Assembly: GCA_934098565.1 (NCBI GenBank)
Contig: CAKOON010000001.1
Span: forward strand, 1 to 64,000
Reading direction: 5' to 3'
From: an uncultured Bacilli bacterium
GTDB lineage: Bacteria > Bacillota_I > Bacilli_A > RF39 > UBA660
Length of the DNA stretch: 64,000 nucleotides
The position numbers and the translations under genes were made by a program. The notes beneath the pieces were generated by a model. The model was given only the letters and a program-made list of their open reading frames with translations. It was not told the origin of the DNA and ran no database searches. Positions 18,271 through 26,993 of the stretch are shown here, piece by piece. Position 1 is the stretch's first letter. Each line of letters opens with the position of its first letter.

Positions 18271-18795
18271 ATGAAAAAATCTTTATCTTTAGTGAGAATA
18301 GATACTGAATATTGTAATTATTTGAGAAAATATGATGAAAAAGTTCCATATAATTACAATGAAAAACAATTGAGACCCTTTGTTGGCGTTTTATTTGAAG
18401 TAAATGATTGCATGTATTTTGCCCCATTATCTTCTCCAAAACCTAAACATTTAAAATTAAAAAACAAATTAGATTTTTTAAAAATAGATAGTGGTAAATT
18501 AGGAGCGATTAATTTTAATAATATGTTACCCGTTAGTGCTGCTAATGTTGTTATGTTAGATTTGAATAAAGAGTGTTTAACAGAAACGGAAGAAAAATAT
18601 ACTAAACTACTTCAAGAACAAATATACTGGCTTAATCGTAATAGCAAAAAAATCTTAGGGCGAGCTAAGAAATTATATGATAGATACTTATCTGGAAAAT
18701 TAGATGAAAAAATAGCAAAAAGGTGTTGTAATTTTAAACTTTTAGAAGAAAAATGCCAAGAGTATAAAGAGTTACTTTCTACCAAGGATAAATAA
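18271..18795 (+). CDS. toxN: Type III toxin-antitoxin endoribonuclease ToxN/AbiQ
   Basis: 174-aa member of the ToxN/AbiQ family. It has the family blocks in order: YLRKYDEKVP near residue 18; FVGVLFEVN then MYFAPLSSPKPKH (about 40-65); LGAINFNNMLPV (about 80); QIYWLNRNSKKIL (about 121); and the C-terminal CNFKLLEEK. These align along the whole length with Pectobacterium ToxN as I know it. The enzyme cuts mRNAs at A-rich sites and is held inactive by ToxI pseudoknot RNAs. Such systems act in plasmid maintenance and abortive phage defence. SD-like GGAAAG lies 16 nt upstream, so translation is weak, as expected for a toxin. Confidence 0.93.
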   Translation: MKKSLSLVRIDTEYCNYLRKYDEKVPYNYNEKQLRPFVGVLFEVNDCMYFAPLSSPKPKHLKLKNKLDFLKIDSGKLGAINFNNMLPVSAANVVMLDLNKECLTETEEKYTKLLQEQIYWLNRNSKKILGRAKKLYDRYLSGKLDEKIAKRCCNFKLLEEKCQEYKELLSTKDK

Positions 18796-18901
18796 TTAAA
18801 TATAAGATGATACAAATTAGTTTTAGTGATTATTTTTGCAATAATTTTTGTTTAATTCAAAACTATTTGCTGGAGATGATATAAAAAAGTCTGGAAAATG
18901 G

Positions 18902-18930
18902 TTGCTGATAAGACATTACTATAGTATGAT
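18902..18930 (+). promoter_or_regulatory. Promoter of the second ToxI-like array
   Basis: TTGCTG (18902-18907), 17-nt spacer, TATGAT (18925-18930). The upstream AAAAGTCTGGA and the downstream leader (AGAAATCT ... TAATAAT) both resemble the corresponding parts of the toxIN promoter region, showing common descent. Confidence 0.7.
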
Positions 18931-18974
18931 TGTATTAAATGAGAGAAATCTCATATAATAATGTTGAAATAAAA

Positions 18975-19118
18975 ATGTTTCAATGGAGTTCCTGCCTTTA
19001 GTGGGAATTAAGAAAAGTTGGAATACCTTTGCCAAAGTAGGGAGCTAAAAAAGTTGGAATATCCTTGCCAAAGTAGGAAATTAAAAAAGTTGGAATACCT
19101 TTGCCAAAGTAAGGGATT
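18975..19118 (+). ncRNA. Second ToxI-like RNA: tandem 36-nt repeats without a toxin gene
   Basis: Three full repeats with an exact 36-nt period (19011-19046, 19047-19082, 19083-19118) follow a degenerate copy (18975-19010). The unit is AAAAAAGTTGGAATACC then TTTGCCAAAGTAGGG-like. Each copy allows an H-type pseudoknot: stem 1 TTGG/CCAA, with an interleaved stem 2 that changes in step (TCCT/AGGA in the second copy, CCTT/AAGG in the third). The sequence is unlike array 1, so it would be a different antitoxin specificity. A terminator follows and then recX, so no cognate toxN is present. A + strand ORF through the repeats is best explained as an artefact of the period being a multiple of three. 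Confidence 0.75.
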
Positions 19119-19149
19119 AAAAAAATTGCTAGGATTGCCTAGTTTTTTT
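19119..19149 (+). terminator. Terminator of the second array
   Basis: CTAGG, loop ATTG, CCTAG, then seven T, preceded by an A-tract. Confidence 0.65.
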
Positions 19150-19150
19150 G

Positions 19151-19189
19151 AAAAGGAGTCAAGTCAAGTAAATTTGTTTGGCTCCTTTT
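19151..19189 (+). terminator. Second hairpin after the array
   Basis: AAAAGGAGTCAA pairs with TTGGCTCCTTTT (12 bp with one G-U). It could back up the first terminator or form a recX leader structure. Confidence 0.5.
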
Positions 19190-19250
19190 ATTTGCAAAAA
19201 TTCTTTAAATCTATCAGAGAATGTGATACTCTTACCTAAGAGGTACTCCT

Positions 19251-20024
19251 ATGAAAATATTAAAATATACCAAGAAAAATAATAATAAATATGATATTAC
19301 TTTAGAAGACGGACATACTATATCTTTGTATACTGATTTAATTTTAAAATACGATTTATTAATTAAAAAAGAAATAGATATGAAAATCATGAAAGCTGTT
19401 GAGGAAGATAACCAGAAACTAGATATTTACTATAAGACTTTGAAATATTTAAGAAATATGAAGTGTACTAAAGACGTTAAAAATTATTTAAAAGATTATG
19501 ATTCTTCTATAAGAAATTATGTTATAGAAAGACTAAAGAAAGAAAAATACTTAGATGATAATAATTATATAAAAGCTTATATTAATACAAAGATTATTTT
19601 AAGTAGTGATGGTTATTATAAAATTTATAATTATCTTAAGAATAAAGATTTAGATATAGATGTTATTAAGACGGAGTTAGATTTAATTGAAGATGACATT
19701 TGGTTAGAGAAGATAAAGAAAATAGTAAATTCTAAATTAAAGAGTAATTCTAAGAATAGTAAGAATATGTTAATTACAAAGATAAAGAATTACTTAAAGA
19801 CGTTAGGATACCAGGATTATCTTATTAATCAGGTATTATTAAGTGTTAAGATAGATAATTCTAAAGAAGAGGATAATCTAAAGAGGGAATATATTAAGCT
19901 ATATAATAAATATAAGAATAAATATGATTTAAAGAAACTTAATTATGTTTTAATAGGAAAACTTTATCAAAAAGGGTATGATTTAGAGAAAATTAAAAAA
20001 GTAGTAGAAGTAGCTGATTTATGA
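19251..20024 (+). CDS. recX: Regulatory protein RecX, 257 aa
   Basis: Helical RecX-type protein: the N-terminal beta segment (KYDITLEDGHTISLYTDLILKYDL) is typical of Gram-positive RecX, followed by repeated three-helix units such as YVIERLKKEKYLDDNNYIKAY and KNYLKTLGYQDYLINQVL. RecX binds within the RecA filament groove and blocks its extension. The length fits the long Bacillota form. SD AGAGGTA precedes ATG 19251. It is followed after 31 nt by a very large unknown gene with its own SD. Confidence 0.85.
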   Translation: MKILKYTKKNNNKYDITLEDGHTISLYTDLILKYDLLIKKEIDMKIMKAVEEDNQKLDIYYKTLKYLRNMKCTKDVKNYLKDYDSSIRNYVIERLKKEKYLDDNNYIKAYINTKIILSSDGYYKIYNYLKNKDLDIDVIKTELDLIEDDIWLEKIKKIVNSKLKSNSKNSKNMLITKIKNYLKTLGYQDYLINQVLLSVKIDNSKEEDNLKREYIKLYNKYKNKYDLKKLNYVLIGKLYQKGYDLEKIKKVVEVADL

Positions 20025-20055
20025 TAAGATAGATTTATAATAAGGAGTATATACA

Positions 20056-23000
20056 ATGGATAGGAAACTAAGTATTGATGAATTTAATAACTATAAAGCA
20101 AGATTAGAAAAGATTATTAGTGCTTTTTCGGAACAAATGAATAATTTGTCTAGGGAAGAAAAGTTAAAACTGCAAAATAAATGCATTGATGAGTATGTTA
20201 AATTGGAAGAAGAATTGTTTTCTTATGATTTAAGAGATATTCCTTTTGAACTTTTTGAAAACATGACATTGATGGCCAGAGATGGGGAAGTTTTAGATTT
20301 ATCGAAGAGTCAGGCTAATATTGATTTTAACTATGTTAGAGTGTTTAATGCCATCAATTTTAAGGGGTGTCAGATTAAGAACTTGATAAAATCTGGTCAG
20401 TTAGTAAATCCTAAGTATTTAGATAGGGCGTTAGTGGAAGCAAATAAAGAATATTTTTTGAGTGATAGTTTTCCTGATGATTTTAAAGATAAATGGTATC
20501 GTGATAATGTTAGCCTTGCTGATATTAGCAAATTACCTGATGGGTTAGTTGAGGAATTACCTAAATATAAAGAATTCTTAAGTCTATTATATAAGGATGC
20601 TAACTGTATTAAGGCTTTGGGCTTAAAGATGGTTGTTAATTTATATAGGTATTCACCAAGTGATTATGAGGACGTGAGAAAATTAGTAAATCTTCTAAAG
20701 GGGAGTAATGTGATAAGGAAATTTGATGCAACTATTACAAGTCCAGAAGATTTAATTAAGAATGTTTATCAGGTAATGCGGGAAGAATTGTTACATCCTA
20801 GTAATATGTATATGCCAATATATTTGAGTCTTTCCCATGAAGATAATAAGACTTTTCCCGCCAAGTTTCCAGAAAAGTTTGTCCAAGCTAATGAGGATAT
20901 TTTTAAGACAAAAGATGAGATGTCCGAAGATTTAAAAACTAGATACTTTGAAAGAAAGTTAACTTTTGATGACATTATTGAAAATTATGATTTATTTAAG
21001 AATTTACCTTTGAATAGTTTTTGCAGTCAAAATACTGTTATTAAAAAGTTAAATGATTTGTTTGGGGATTATGCTTTTCAGAAGATTTATGAAACTTATC
21101 CCGAGGCTATAAAATATGTGGCCTTTAATGGTTTTAATGTTAATTTGAATTTGATAAAGACTAAAGATCCTATCGCTGGCTTTAAAGAAGCGGTAGCGAT
21201 ATATTTACAATTACACGGCTTAACAAATGAGAGTGAAGTTCCCAAATGGGCTAAGCCTATGTTTTTAAGAATAGTTTCTAAGTATGAAACGATTGATGAT
21301 TTAAAAACTCATGATGATAAGACATGTCTTTTAGATTATTACGAGAGGAATCTTATCAATAAAGTTGGAATTGCTAATATTTTAAGATTTGATGAAGAGA
21401 CAAAAATATTAAGTTATAAAGATAATTCTTTTGAATTTTTAGAAACTTGGTCTTATTATATAAAAGATTGGTTTAAAGGAAGTATTAGTCCTGATGTTAG
21501 TTATCCCGAGTTTAGAGGGTTTATGGCAGCATGTTTAAATGCTATGCGTAAGCAAAATTATTTTACTGATTATCAAGATTATCGTTTTATTGAGGGGACT
21601 TTCAGAAATGATTTTCGGGATATTTTTATTAGTGAAGAAGCTCCCGAAGAGCTTATAGATGCTTTTTATCGGAATAAAATTACCCCAAGATTTATTAGGC
21701 TTCATAAAAATTATTTGCCGTATTTGGAAGATGAAAATCTAGAAAATGTTATTGATTTTAATTACAATGTTAGAAGTCTTAATGATGAGTCTTTTATAAA
21801 GTATTATACGGAGTCTTTTGGAAAGGTAGCTTTGTTAGAATTACTTGCTACTTATGGAGAACTTATCGATAAAAATATTGCTTATATTGTAATAAGACCG
21901 GATATGGATAAAAAAACAGCTGATAGACAGATAATGAATATTGTTTATTATGTTATTTTGACGGGAAAAGGCTATGAAAATTATAAATTCTTAGAAAAAG
22001 CCGAGTCTTTTGTTAATCAGCATCCAGAACTTTTCCTATTACCAGATGAATTAAAGGACGCACAGTTATATTCTATGAGCCAAGAAAACATACGTAAATG
22101 GTTTTATGATGGTATATTAAGTTATAATGATATCTTCTTAAATCCTCAGATTGTTTCTGTTTTAAAACATAAAAACTTATATGTTGCTTTTCGAAAAAAT
22201 TCTTATAATTATAGTGGTAAAGCAGAAGCACAAATTTATTTAGATAAATTGGGAACGGAAAAATTCTTAAAACTATGCACGACCTATGGGAAGTTTTTAA
22301 CTTCCACAATTGGGCTTCTTCGGGAAGAAAATATAATTTCTTATGAATCTTTATGCCTGACTTTAGAACAAATAATAGTAAAAAGAGTTAAGCAGGATGG
22401 CTTTAAATTTGAAGAAGAAGAGGCTCCATTGTTTTTGAAAGAACAATATCCGGAGTTATTCTTAAGTTCGGAAGCCCCAGAACGCTTGAAAGACTATTTC
22501 TATAAAGGCTTAAATTTCAGCTTATTATCTACTTATGCCAAGGATTGGCTTTCCTTTTTAAAGGGAAAAGATGTATTAAGTTCTTTAATCAGAGGCGGAG
22601 ATTACCCAACAGAAAGCTTAATTGAATATTTTCATAATTTTGGTGATGAGAAAGCTTTAGAACTTGGAGCTAAGAAAAGTGAAACGGTTAATCAGATGTT
22701 AGCAGCTCGTCAAGTTTTGCTAATGAAGACTTGGTATGATAAAACCGGGCAAACCTTTATTCCTGATTATGTTGTTATGCAAGCTTTTCCGGAAAATCAA
22801 ATTGATAAATTTTTAGCTTCTAGGTTAAAGTGGGCTAATTTTATGCGGATTAAAGAGTTTGCTAAATCTAACGAAAGTAGAGACGCTATGTTAAAGTTAG
22901 CTTATACTTTTGGAGTCTTTGATAATGACCAAAGTGGGATGAAAAGGTGTTATGACTTATTAACAAAGTTACCAACAAAGATAAACCATGATATGGGTTA

Positions 23001-24684
23001 TATTTTGGAGAGATTAGATAATATTTTGAATGGTAAAGTTTATGCTGATGATTTTTTTAGAAGAGGTGAGGTTGTTTCTCTTTACAAAGCCATGATTGAT
23101 GAGAATTTGGATTTTCCCAAAGACGCTGTTTTTAGAAGCCTATATCGCAAAAGTGAGGATGGTTCTTATATTTTAACAATTGATCAACAAAAGTATCCTA
23201 AGAGTACGGCTATTTTCAGAGAAACTTTAGGAAAATTTAGAGAGTTGCCAATTTTGAATGGCGATTTAGCTCATCAACTATTTGGAGGTTTTGCCCTTAT
23301 TTACAATAAAGATTTCTATAAATTCTTACTAAATAATTTAGATACTATTGTTAAAGATACAGAAAATTCTAAGCATTTAGCTGGTGTAGAGCGTCAGTTT
23401 GCCGAGATTGAAATTGTTAATAGTAATCGCCATTTAACTTGGGATTTAGCGGTAAAATTTGTTAAAGAAAATAATTATCAAGAAGTAGAAATTGGCAATG
23501 AAGAGATGGCCGAAATCGCCGCATTAGCGGGTTACAGTCAAAAAGATTTTAATATTTTACAAGAAATTTATGATTATGGTAAACAAAGAACGGTTAGTAG
23601 TGTGCCAAGAATTACAGGTGATACTTCTAAGTATCATTATGAAATATTAAGACTTGATGATCCTTTAGCACTGGCCATTGGGACTTTGACTGATTGTTGT
23701 CAGGAAATTAATAATGCAGCCGAAGTTTGCATGGCTCATTCAATGACGAGCCAAGACGGTCGAGTATTTGTAATTAAAGATCACGTTGGTAACATTGTGG
23801 CCCAGTCATGGGTATGGCGTAATGGCAGGGTTTTATGTTTTGATAATATTGAAATTCCTGATAAAGCTTTTGAAAGAGCCGACCTGCCAAGAGAAGATTT
23901 TGCTAATGAAGTATATGCTATTTATAAACAGGCAGCGCAAGAATTAATTGAACAAGATAGAGAAGTTTATAATAAACTTTTGAGTAGTGGTCAAATTACG
24001 AAGCAAGAATATGATGACTTAGTTTTAGCTAAAGTATCAGTTGGTCTTGGCTATAATGATATTGCCGAGTCTTTAAAGACTAATGCTTCTTTAGATAAAG
24101 GTAATATCGCAAGACCACGTCCTTATGAAGCACCAGTTTCTTTAATGAGAGGTCTTTATACGAATGATTCCACAACTCAGTATATTTTAGAAGGTAGTGA
24201 GTCACATGAACCTTTAAATAATTATGATACTTTGCCTGTTCATCATGATAAATTTATTATTTATGATGAGTCTAATTTTATGAAGAAAGATTTATTTCAT
24301 CTTCAAAGATTAGAAGTACTTACTAGACAGCGGGATTTTAAGACTATTTTAGAACCATATGAAGAGACCGATATAATGGTGTCTTTAGCTAATCATTATG
24401 GGCTAAGTCCAAAGACTACGAGAATTGTTTATAATACTAATATAGCTTTAATTTATGATTATGATGATACTACTATACATTTAGGGGATATTCTTTTTAA
24501 TAGAAGTGTTGGTTTAAATAGAGAAAAAGATATTACGGCTGCTATTTGTTTGCAAGTTCATTATGCCTTAGAACAAATTAAAGGGGATAAGAAAATTGAT
24601 ACTTCAAAATTAGATGATGAACAATTAGAGATATATAAGGCTAGTAAGGATGTAAAGGAGATGGAGACTCATCATGGTAGATAA
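20056..24684 (+). CDS. Very large cytosolic protein of unknown function, 1542 aa
   Basis: SD AAGGAG precedes ATG 20056. There is no signal peptide or membrane helix. Residues 1 to about 1180 are helical and contain a recurring pattern (a short hydrophobic or Pro segment, then LPEEL/DAFYRNKIT-type helices) that suggests degenerate helical repeats. Around residues 1210-1280 lies a distinct domain with TDCCQEINNAAEVCMAHS, DGRVFVIKDHVGNIVAQSW and CFDNIEIP. This CCQ...QSxVW...FDNIE pattern occurs, from memory, in phage-like and Gram-positive large proteins, and its function is not known to me. The C-terminus overlaps the next gene by 11 nt. Confidence 0.75.
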   Translation: MDRKLSIDEFNNYKARLEKIISAFSEQMNNLSREEKLKLQNKCIDEYVKLEEELFSYDLRDIPFELFENMTLMARDGEVLDLSKSQANIDFNYVRVFNAINFKGCQIKNLIKSGQLVNPKYLDRALVEANKEYFLSDSFPDDFKDKWYRDNVSLADISKLPDGLVEELPKYKEFLSLLYKDANCIKALGLKMVVNLYRYSPSDYEDVRKLVNLLKGSNVIRKFDATITSPEDLIKNVYQVMREELLHPSNMYMPIYLSLSHEDNKTFPAKFPEKFVQANEDIFKTKDEMSEDLKTRYFERKLTFDDIIENYDLFKNLPLNSFCSQNTVIKKLNDLFGDYAFQKIYETYPEAIKYVAFNGFNVNLNLIKTKDPIAGFKEAVAIYLQLHGLTNESEVPKWAKPMFLRIVSKYETIDDLKTHDDKTCLLDYYERNLINKVGIANILRFDEETKILSYKDNSFEFLETWSYYIKDWFKGSISPDVSYPEFRGFMAACLNAMRKQNYFTDYQDYRFIEGTFRNDFRDIFISEEAPEELIDAFYRNKITPRFIRLHKNYLPYLEDENLENVIDFNYNVRSLNDESFIKYYTESFGKVALLELLATYGELIDKNIAYIVIRPDMDKKTADRQIMNIVYYVILTGKGYENYKFLEKAESFVNQHPELFLLPDELKDAQLYSMSQENIRKWFYDGILSYNDIFLNPQIVSVLKHKNLYVAFRKNSYNYSGKAEAQIYLDKLGTEKFLKLCTTYGKFLTSTIGLLREENIISYESLCLTLEQIIVKRVKQDGFKFEEEEAPLFLKEQYPELFLSSEAPERLKDYFYKGLNFSLLSTYAKDWLSFLKGKDVLSSLIRGGDYPTESLIEYFHNFGDEKALELGAKKSETVNQMLAARQVLLMKTWYDKTGQTFIPDYVVMQAFPENQIDKFLASRLKWANFMRIKEFAKSNESRDAMLKLAYTFGVFDNDQSGMKRCYDLLTKLPTKINHDMGYILERLDNILNGKVYADDFFRRGEVVSLYKAMIDENLDFPKDAVFRSLYRKSEDGSYILTIDQQKYPKSTAIFRETLGKFRELPILNGDLAHQLFGGFALIYNKDFYKFLLNNLDTIVKDTENSKHLAGVERQFAEIEIVNSNRHLTWDLAVKFVKENNYQEVEIGNEEMAEIAALAGYSQKDFNILQEIYDYGKQRTVSSVPRITGDTSKYHYEILRLDDPLALAIGTLTDCCQEINNAAEVCMAHSMTSQDGRVFVIKDHVGNIVAQSWVWRNGRVLCFDNIEIPDKAFERADLPREDFANEVYAIYKQAAQELIEQDREVYNKLLSSGQITKQEYDDLVLAKVSVGLGYNDIAESLKTNASLDKGNIARPRPYEAPVSLMRGLYTNDSTTQYILEGSESHEPLNNYDTLPVHHDKFIIYDESNFMKKDLFHLQRLEVLTRQRDFKTILEPYEETDIMVSLANHYGLSPKTTRIVYNTNIALIYDYDDTTIHLGDILFNRSVGLNREKDITAAICLQVHYALEQIKGDKKIDTSKLDDEQLEIYKASKDVKEMETHHGR

Positions 24685-25657
24685 TAAGGAAACAATAAGT
24701 AACATAGTTAATCGAGCTATTTTAGTTAATAAAACTGTTCTTGGAAAAAGCGTTATAAAAAAAGTTATCAAGGATATTGAGACTAGTATTCAAATTAACT
24801 GGGAACGTTTAGTTTTAGCAAGTAAAATTGATAATAAAAATCATAACGGTTTTGTAGTTGAAAAACAAGTTGTTAAGAACATTTTTACTGGTATTAGCAA
24901 AGAAGAAATATATTACGGTAAAGTTATAGAGTCTAAGAAAGATACTAATAAAGTTTATGGCCTTGAATACTTGGATTGCGGTAATGTTTTTATCTTTAAT
25001 AAAGGTAATTTCTATGTTGTATTAGAGCTGTTACTTAGAAATTTTATTGTTGGCAATACTTCGATTGTGATTAGTAATGGCTATATGTATGGGGTTAATA
25101 GCTTACTTATTGGGATAATTAAAGAAGTCTTAAAGCAAAATGATTTAGATGAAGATTTTGTTAATTTGTTTATTACTGAGGATATTGAAAATGTTTTAGA
25201 TGAGTATATTAATGTTGATTTAAATATTGTAATTGGGTCAAGGGATGAGCAAAGACGAGTTATTGATGGTTCTAAGGTAGCGGTTTTGGCGAGTGGTTAT
25301 CTTAGTTATGATTTATATATTGATGATTTTGTAGATAAAGATTTTCTTGTTAAGATAATTAACGCGGGCCTAGATATTAATATTTATCTTAATGAAAAAT
25401 TAAAAGTAAGGCTACCGGGAGCCCTTGTTGTTGATGGCGTAAAAGAAGCTATAGCAACGATTAATTATAATGGTAGTCGTTATAGTAGTACTATTTTTAC
25501 TAAGGATACTTCTAAAGCGGCTAGTTTTATAAATAAGGTGAAATCAAAAGTAGTTACTGTTAATACGAGCCCCGCCATACAGAGTGTTTTAGATATTAGT
25601 GAAAAGGATTTAGCTTTAGAGAAGACAATTATATATCCTAGGAAAAAGAATAAATAG
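24674..25657 (+). CDS. Degenerate aldehyde-dehydrogenase/ProA-fold protein, 327 aa
   Basis: The middle part follows the Rossmann half of gamma-glutamyl-phosphate reductase-like ALDHs (GNVFIFNKGNFYVVLELLLR, SLLIGIIKEVLKQNDLDEDF, DLNIVIGSRDE). The C-terminal part keeps VDGVKEAIATINYNGSRYSS and KSKVVTVNTSP, which match the family's oligomerisation and substrate regions. The catalytic Cys expected in the NCVD/VCNALETLL-like stretch is absent; the equivalent reads NAGLDINIYLNEKL. At 327 aa it is shorter than ProA (about 415). I infer a non-catalytic or repurposed homologue, translationally coupled to the 1542-aa gene (11-nt overlap). Confidence 0.65.
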   Translation: MVDNKETISNIVNRAILVNKTVLGKSVIKKVIKDIETSIQINWERLVLASKIDNKNHNGFVVEKQVVKNIFTGISKEEIYYGKVIESKKDTNKVYGLEYLDCGNVFIFNKGNFYVVLELLLRNFIVGNTSIVISNGYMYGVNSLLIGIIKEVLKQNDLDEDFVNLFITEDIENVLDEYINVDLNIVIGSRDEQRRVIDGSKVAVLASGYLSYDLYIDDFVDKDFLVKIINAGLDINIYLNEKLKVRLPGALVVDGVKEAIATINYNGSRYSSTIFTKDTSKAASFINKVKSKVVTVNTSPAIQSVLDISEKDLALEKTIIYPRKKNK

Positions 25658-25681
25658 ATGATTTTAAAATAATAGTAAAAA

Positions 25682-25715
25682 AAATATCAAGATTTGATTT
25701 TCTTGATATTTTTTA
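25682..25715. terminator. Bidirectional terminator
   Basis: AAATATCAAG ... CTTGATATTT, a 10-bp stem with A and T tracts, between convergent genes. Confidence 0.8.
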
Positions 25716-25718
25716 GTT

Positions 25719-26774
25719 TTAGTTTTGGTTACTTGATGAACTAGAGTTTTTACTTTCTTGAATTTTTAATAAAGAGTTTTGAATATAGTTAGTATAATTC
25801 TTGCTTAAGTCATCATCAATGATATCCATACCATATTCTTTACGAACTTCTTGCATTGATTTAATGTAAGCTTCTTGGTTTTTACTTAAGTAAGTACTTA
25901 CTAGGGCATCTACAATTTTATCACGAACAGATTCTAAATCAGCTTTTTCTTTAGTTTCTGTGCGATATACTAAGTGATATCCTAATCCAGTTTCTACAAT
26001 AGTAGTTGAGTATTCACCATCTTTAAGTTTGTAAGCTTCAGTTACTAAGTTATCATAACTTGAACCTAAAGTATCAGTATTAATGTACCCTAAATCACCA
26101 CCATTGTTTTTTGATGAATCATCATTTGAATATTCTTTAGCAAGTTCTGCAAATACTTCACTAATCTTACTTTGATCAGCTGCTTTTAACTTATCTAAAG
26201 CTTCTTGAGCTTTAGCTTTAGCTTCGTCTTTAGCTTTAGTCTTATCATCATCAGAAGCGTTGCTTGCATAGTTTACACTAAATAATATATGGGATACTTT
26301 GATATCAGGTTTGATTTCATCTTTGTAATATTTCTTGATTTCTTTTTCTGAAATATTGTTTTTGGCATAGTCTTCAGCCGCTTTACTTTGAAGATTATTT
26401 AGATAAACATAATCTTGGTATTCTTCTAAAGTTTGGTAACCTGTATAGGTTTGGATAGTGCTAAGTAGTTTATCACCATAATTGTTTTTCAATTGTGTCA
26501 TTACTGACTCCGCATTTTTCTTTGCTTCATCAACGTAATCACTATATTTCTTTTCAAGAACTAATTTATCAATCATATTTAGGATAACTTCGGTACCATA
26601 TTTTTCCTTCATTTGTGTATAAAAATCATTGATACTAATTTTTACGTCATCATTGAATGATACAATAGCTTGTTCGCCATTTTCCAAGGTTGGGATGGTT
26701 TTGGTGCCACAACCACTAAGCAAAGTTATACTAGCAAGACTTAATACTGCTAATTTTTCTACTTTTTTCTTCAT
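25719..26774 (-). CDS. prsA: Foldase lipoprotein PrsA (parvulin PPIase), 351 aa
   Basis: The N-terminus is a lipoprotein signal with lipobox LLSGC (Cys about 22), so it is anchored on the outer face of the membrane. A SurA/PrsA-like helical region surrounds a PpiC parvulin domain (about 155-265; KVSHILFSVN ... GGDLGYINTDTLG ... GLGYHLVYRTE). It assists folding of exported proteins, which fits the many secreted surface proteins here. The C-terminus ends in a Ser/Asn tail. A TGC-TATAAT extended -10 lies upstream on the - strand. Confidence 0.94.
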   Translation of the reverse strand: MKKKVEKLAVLSLASITLLSGCGTKTIPTLENGEQAIVSFNDDVKISINDFYTQMKEKYGTEVILNMIDKLVLEKKYSDYVDEAKKNAESVMTQLKNNYGDKLLSTIQTYTGYQTLEEYQDYVYLNNLQSKAAEDYAKNNISEKEIKKYYKDEIKPDIKVSHILFSVNYASNASDDDKTKAKDEAKAKAQEALDKLKAADQSKISEVFAELAKEYSNDDSSKNNGGDLGYINTDTLGSSYDNLVTEAYKLKDGEYSTTIVETGLGYHLVYRTETKEKADLESVRDKIVDALVSTYLSKNQEAYIKSMQEVRKEYGMDIIDDDLSKNYTNYIQNSLLKIQESKNSSSSSNQN

Positions 26775-26796
26775 TTTTTCTATCTCCTTCTAGGAC

Positions 26797-26805
26797 ATTA
26801 TAGCA
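26797..26805 (-). promoter_or_regulatory. prsA promoter (extended -10)
   Basis: Read on the - strand, TGC-TATAAT lies about 25 nt before the prsA ATG, with SD GAAGGAGA between. Confidence 0.5.
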
Positions 26806-26823
26806 TATTTACTGGTTTTGATA

Positions 26824-26874
26824 CTAGAAATTCCTTAATTTTCATAATAATTTCGGTTAATTAAGGAATTCTAG
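26824..26874. promoter_or_regulatory. Long inverted repeat between divergent prsA and sigma genes
   Basis: CTAGAAATTCCTTAATT and AATTAAGGAATTCTAG are inverted copies (about 16 bp with a 1-nt indel) separated by 18 nt. The repeat sits upstream of both divergent genes. It could be an operator or a terminator-like element insulating the promoters. Confidence 0.55.
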
Positions 26875-26939
26875 GACTCTTTTGTTTACGGAAAGAAAAA
26901 TAACTTAGAAATACTTTAGATATATTTAGTATTTATCTA

Positions 26940-26968
26940 TTTACGTATAGTAATAAATGTATTAAAAT
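26940..26968 (+). promoter_or_regulatory. Promoter of the sigma factor gene
   Basis: TTTACG (26940-26945), 17-nt spacer, TAAAAT (26963-26968), then SD GGGAGGA before ATG 26994. Confidence 0.45.
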
Positions 26969-26993
26969 AATACTTTCTGATGGGAGGATATTT

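Noticed and set aside
18975..19118. CRISPR array
   Set aside because: Repeats are directly abutting without spacers, and no cas genes are near. The pseudoknot potential and promoter fit a type III antitoxin.
19018..19239. A 73-codon + strand ORF with repeated CQSRELKKLEY-like units
   Set aside because: It is produced by reading the 36-nt ToxI-like array (a multiple of three). It has no SD and runs through the terminator.
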